Positions 13,597 through 14,987 of a DNA stretch of 14,987 nucleotides are shown one piece after another. A model generated the notes under the pieces. It was not told where the DNA came from, did no database searches, and saw only the letters and a program-made list of their open reading frames with translations. Within the stretch, counting starts at the first letter, position 1, and each line of letters begins with the position of its first letter. Made by a program: the position numbers and the translations under genes. The DNA comes from an uncultured Phenylobacterium sp. (GTDB lineage Bacteria; Pseudomonadota; Alphaproteobacteria; Caulobacterales; Caulobacteraceae): contig CAMFHW010000037.1 in assembly GCA_945952175.1 (NCBI GenBank), positions 1-14,987 on the forward strand, written 5' to 3'.

Positions 13597-14697
13597 ATGC
13601 CCACGCATCACCCCGAAAACGAGCGCGTGAAGCGCGACTATCTCATCTGGCTGAAGGAGGCTCGCGGTCGCAGCGAACCCACGCTCGACATCGCCGCGGC
13701 GGCCATCGACCGCTTCCAGGCGCACACCCGCCATCGCGACTTCAAGACCTTCCGGCCGGAGCAGGCGACGAGCTTCAAGGCGCACCTCGGCGCCCAGTCC
13801 AACCCCACCACCGGAAAGCCTCTTAGCAAGGCGACGCTCTACAGCACGCTCAAGGCGGTCCAGGCGTTCTTTGAGTGGTTGTCACGCGAGCCGGGCTATC
13901 GGCAGGCCGTGCGCCTGTCGGACGTCGCCTACTTCACTATGAACAGCAACGACGCACGGGCGGCCACCGCGACCCGCGAGCAGCCCTATCCGTCGCTCCA
14001 CCAAGTTGTCCATGTGCTGGGGGTCATGCCGACCGCCACGCCGCTGGAGCGTCGGGATCGCGCCCTCATCGCCTTCATCCTGCTGACCGGTGTGCGCGAC
14101 GCCGCCGCGATCTCCCTGAAGCTCAAGCACGTGGACGTCTCCCGCCAGCGGGTCTTCCAAGACGCCCGCGATGTGCGCACCAAGGCCGCCAAGACCTTCG
14201 TCAGCTCGTTCTTCCCGGTCGGCGACCTCGCCCTCGGCATCGTGTCCGACTGGATCGAGGAGCTGCAGGCCGTTCGCCTCTTCGGTCCTGACGACCCGGT
14301 GTTTCCGGCGACCGAGAACGGCCTGGACGCCGACGGCCAGTTCGCGCCGCTGGGGTTCGAGCGCCAGCACTGGCGCACCGCCGCTCCGGTCCGGGCGATC
14401 TTCCGCCGAGCCTTCGAAGCCGCCGGCCTGCCCTACTTCTATCCGCACAGCCTGCGGCGCACGCTCATGCAGCTCGGCCACGACCTCAACCTGACCGTCC
14501 GCGAGCTGAAGGCCTGGAGCCAGAGCCTCGGCCACGAGAGCGTTCTGACCAGTCTTGGGAGCTATGGCGCCTTGCGGCCGGACGAGCAGGCCGAGGTCAT
14601 GGCCGCGGTCGCCGACCGCCGCGAGGCGCCGGATGCGGCGATTCAGGCCCTAGCGCGGCAGGTCGCTGCGGAGATCGCTCGGCAAGGGCTGGGCTGA
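13597..14697 (+). CDS. Tyrosine recombinase (site-specific integrase)
   Basis: A phage-integrase family protein of 366 residues. The N-terminal SAM-like core-binding domain (about 10-118) is followed by the catalytic domain with all expected residues: Arg167 in LLTGVRDAA, Lys196 in VRTKAAKT, His284 and Arg287 in YPHSLRRT, His313 in LGHES, and the nucleophile Tyr323 in GSYG. It should cut and rejoin DNA at an attachment site. The adjoining tRNA-Ser is the natural candidate, with two HTH proteins immediately upstream as accessory factors. The gene is intact, so the element may still be able to move or may be relatively recent. It is the fourth gene from the tRNA rather than directly beside it, which is less usual for tRNA-integrated elements. 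It converges on the MerR-type gene. Confidence 0.95.
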   Translation: MPTHHPENERVKRDYLIWLKEARGRSEPTLDIAAAAIDRFQAHTRHRDFKTFRPEQATSFKAHLGAQSNPTTGKPLSKATLYSTLKAVQAFFEWLSREPGYRQAVRLSDVAYFTMNSNDARAATATREQPYPSLHQVVHVLGVMPTATPLERRDRALIAFILLTGVRDAAAISLKLKHVDVSRQRVFQDARDVRTKAAKTFVSSFFPVGDLALGIVSDWIEELQAVRLFGPDDPVFPATENGLDADGQFAPLGFERQHWRTAAPVRAIFRRAFEAAGLPYFYPHSLRRTLMQLGHDLNLTVRELKAWSQSLGHESVLTSLGSYGALRPDEQAEVMAAVADRREAPDAAIQALARQVAAEIARQGLG

Positions 14698-14742
14698 GGA
14701 GCTATTGGCGCCGACCCCCAGTCCAAGTCGAGGGCGAACGAT

Positions 14743-14987
14743 CTAGGCGGACCGCGAGACGGCGTCTGCGAAGGACGGGATTGCCGCCGATGGTGCGGCC
14801 TGGCTCAACGACTCGATGATGCGACAATGGGCGGCGGACCCGCCGCAGTCGGTCGAGACCATTCTCGCAAGTTCCACCCGAAGCGCTTGCAATTGGCGGA
14901 TTTTCGCCTCGACGGCCGTCAACTGCGCCCGCGCGATTGCGGTGGCGTCCCTGCAATCGCGGTCCGGGTGATCGGTCAGTTCAAGGA
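14743..14987 (-). CDS. MerR-family metal-responsive regulator, C-terminal part (truncated by window edge)
   Basis: On the minus strand the frame is open from the window edge to a TAG at 14743-14745, giving 80 residues with no start. It begins LELTDHPDRDC and continues with a long dimerisation helix (DATAIARAQLTAVEAKIRQL, then QALRVELARMV) and ends STDCGGSAAHCRIIESLSQ plus a tail. A loop Cys, the helix, a second Cys and a third Cys before an IIESL stretch is the effector-domain layout of metal-sensing MerR proteins. The Cys spacings of 36 and 7 are nearer to CadR/PbrR-type (35 and 7 as recalled) than to MerR of mercury resistance (35 and 9). The DNA-binding N-terminus lies outside the window. 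It may control a metal-resistance cargo to the right. Confidence 0.82.
   Translation of the reverse strand, partial: LELTDHPDRDCRDATAIARAQLTAVEAKIRQLQALRVELARMVSTDCGGSAAHCRIIESLSQAAPSAAIPSFADAVSRSA

Noticed and set aside
14702..14956. Minus-strand 84-residue frame at the right edge
   Set aside because: It is a different frame of the same strand as the MerR fragment, which has clear family structure; the two cannot both be real.
14698..14987. Right attachment site (repeat of the tRNA-Ser 3' end) inside the window
   Set aside because: No copy of the T-arm or acceptor sequence is seen after 11778, so the right boundary cannot be placed here.

Overview
The window reads as a high-GC alphaproteobacterial chromosome, most likely from Caulobacterales (a Phenylobacterium- or Caulobacter-like organism). 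This is inferred from protein style, base composition, the Entner-Doudoroff operon layout and the palindromic G/C-rich intergenic elements; no database search was possible.

Region 1 (1-1720, + strand) is the end of an Entner-Doudoroff operon. It holds the 3' end of edd, a full glucokinase (glk) and a full KDPG aldolase (eda), each overlapping the next by 4 bp, so they are probably translationally coupled. Together they phosphorylate glucose and turn 6-phosphogluconate into pyruvate and glyceraldehyde-3-phosphate.

Region 2 (1855-11587) is mostly acyl-CoA metabolism. On the minus strand an acyl-CoA dehydrogenase overlaps a crotonase-family protein that lacks both usual catalytic glutamates. 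A CaiB/BaiF CoA-transferase diverges from them across a small control region with a perfect 7-6-7 palindrome. A patatin-like hydrolase with an inserted hydrophobic segment and a small P-loop kinase-like protein follow. Then comes a minus-strand operon of acyl-CoA ligase, thiolase-like protein without catalytic cysteines, and DUF35 zinc-ribbon/OB-fold protein. That combination resembles the Ltp2/ChsH2-type aldolases used in side-chain degradation, so a catabolic route for a branched, cyclic or sterol/terpenoid-like acid is a reasonable but unproven guess. An RraA/HMG-aldolase-fold gene diverges from this operon.

Region 3 (11689-14987) starts with tRNA-Ser(CGA). Beyond its 3' end lies what looks like the edge of an integrated genomic island. 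It carries a 277-residue hypothetical protein, an AlpA-type HTH protein, an HTH plus zinc-ribbon protein, and a tyrosine recombinase with a complete catalytic set, all on the + strand. A truncated MerR-family metal sensor points back from the right edge. The distal attachment site is not visible and would lie outside the window.

Each of the three convergent gene junctions in the core part (eda/crotonase, CoA-transferase/patatin, kinase/DUF35) holds a cluster of G/C-rich hairpins of a related style. The convergent junction inside the island (integrase/MerR) has none. No stretch longer than 300 bases lacks a gene. I saw no CRISPR array, rRNA, insertion sequence or riboswitch.
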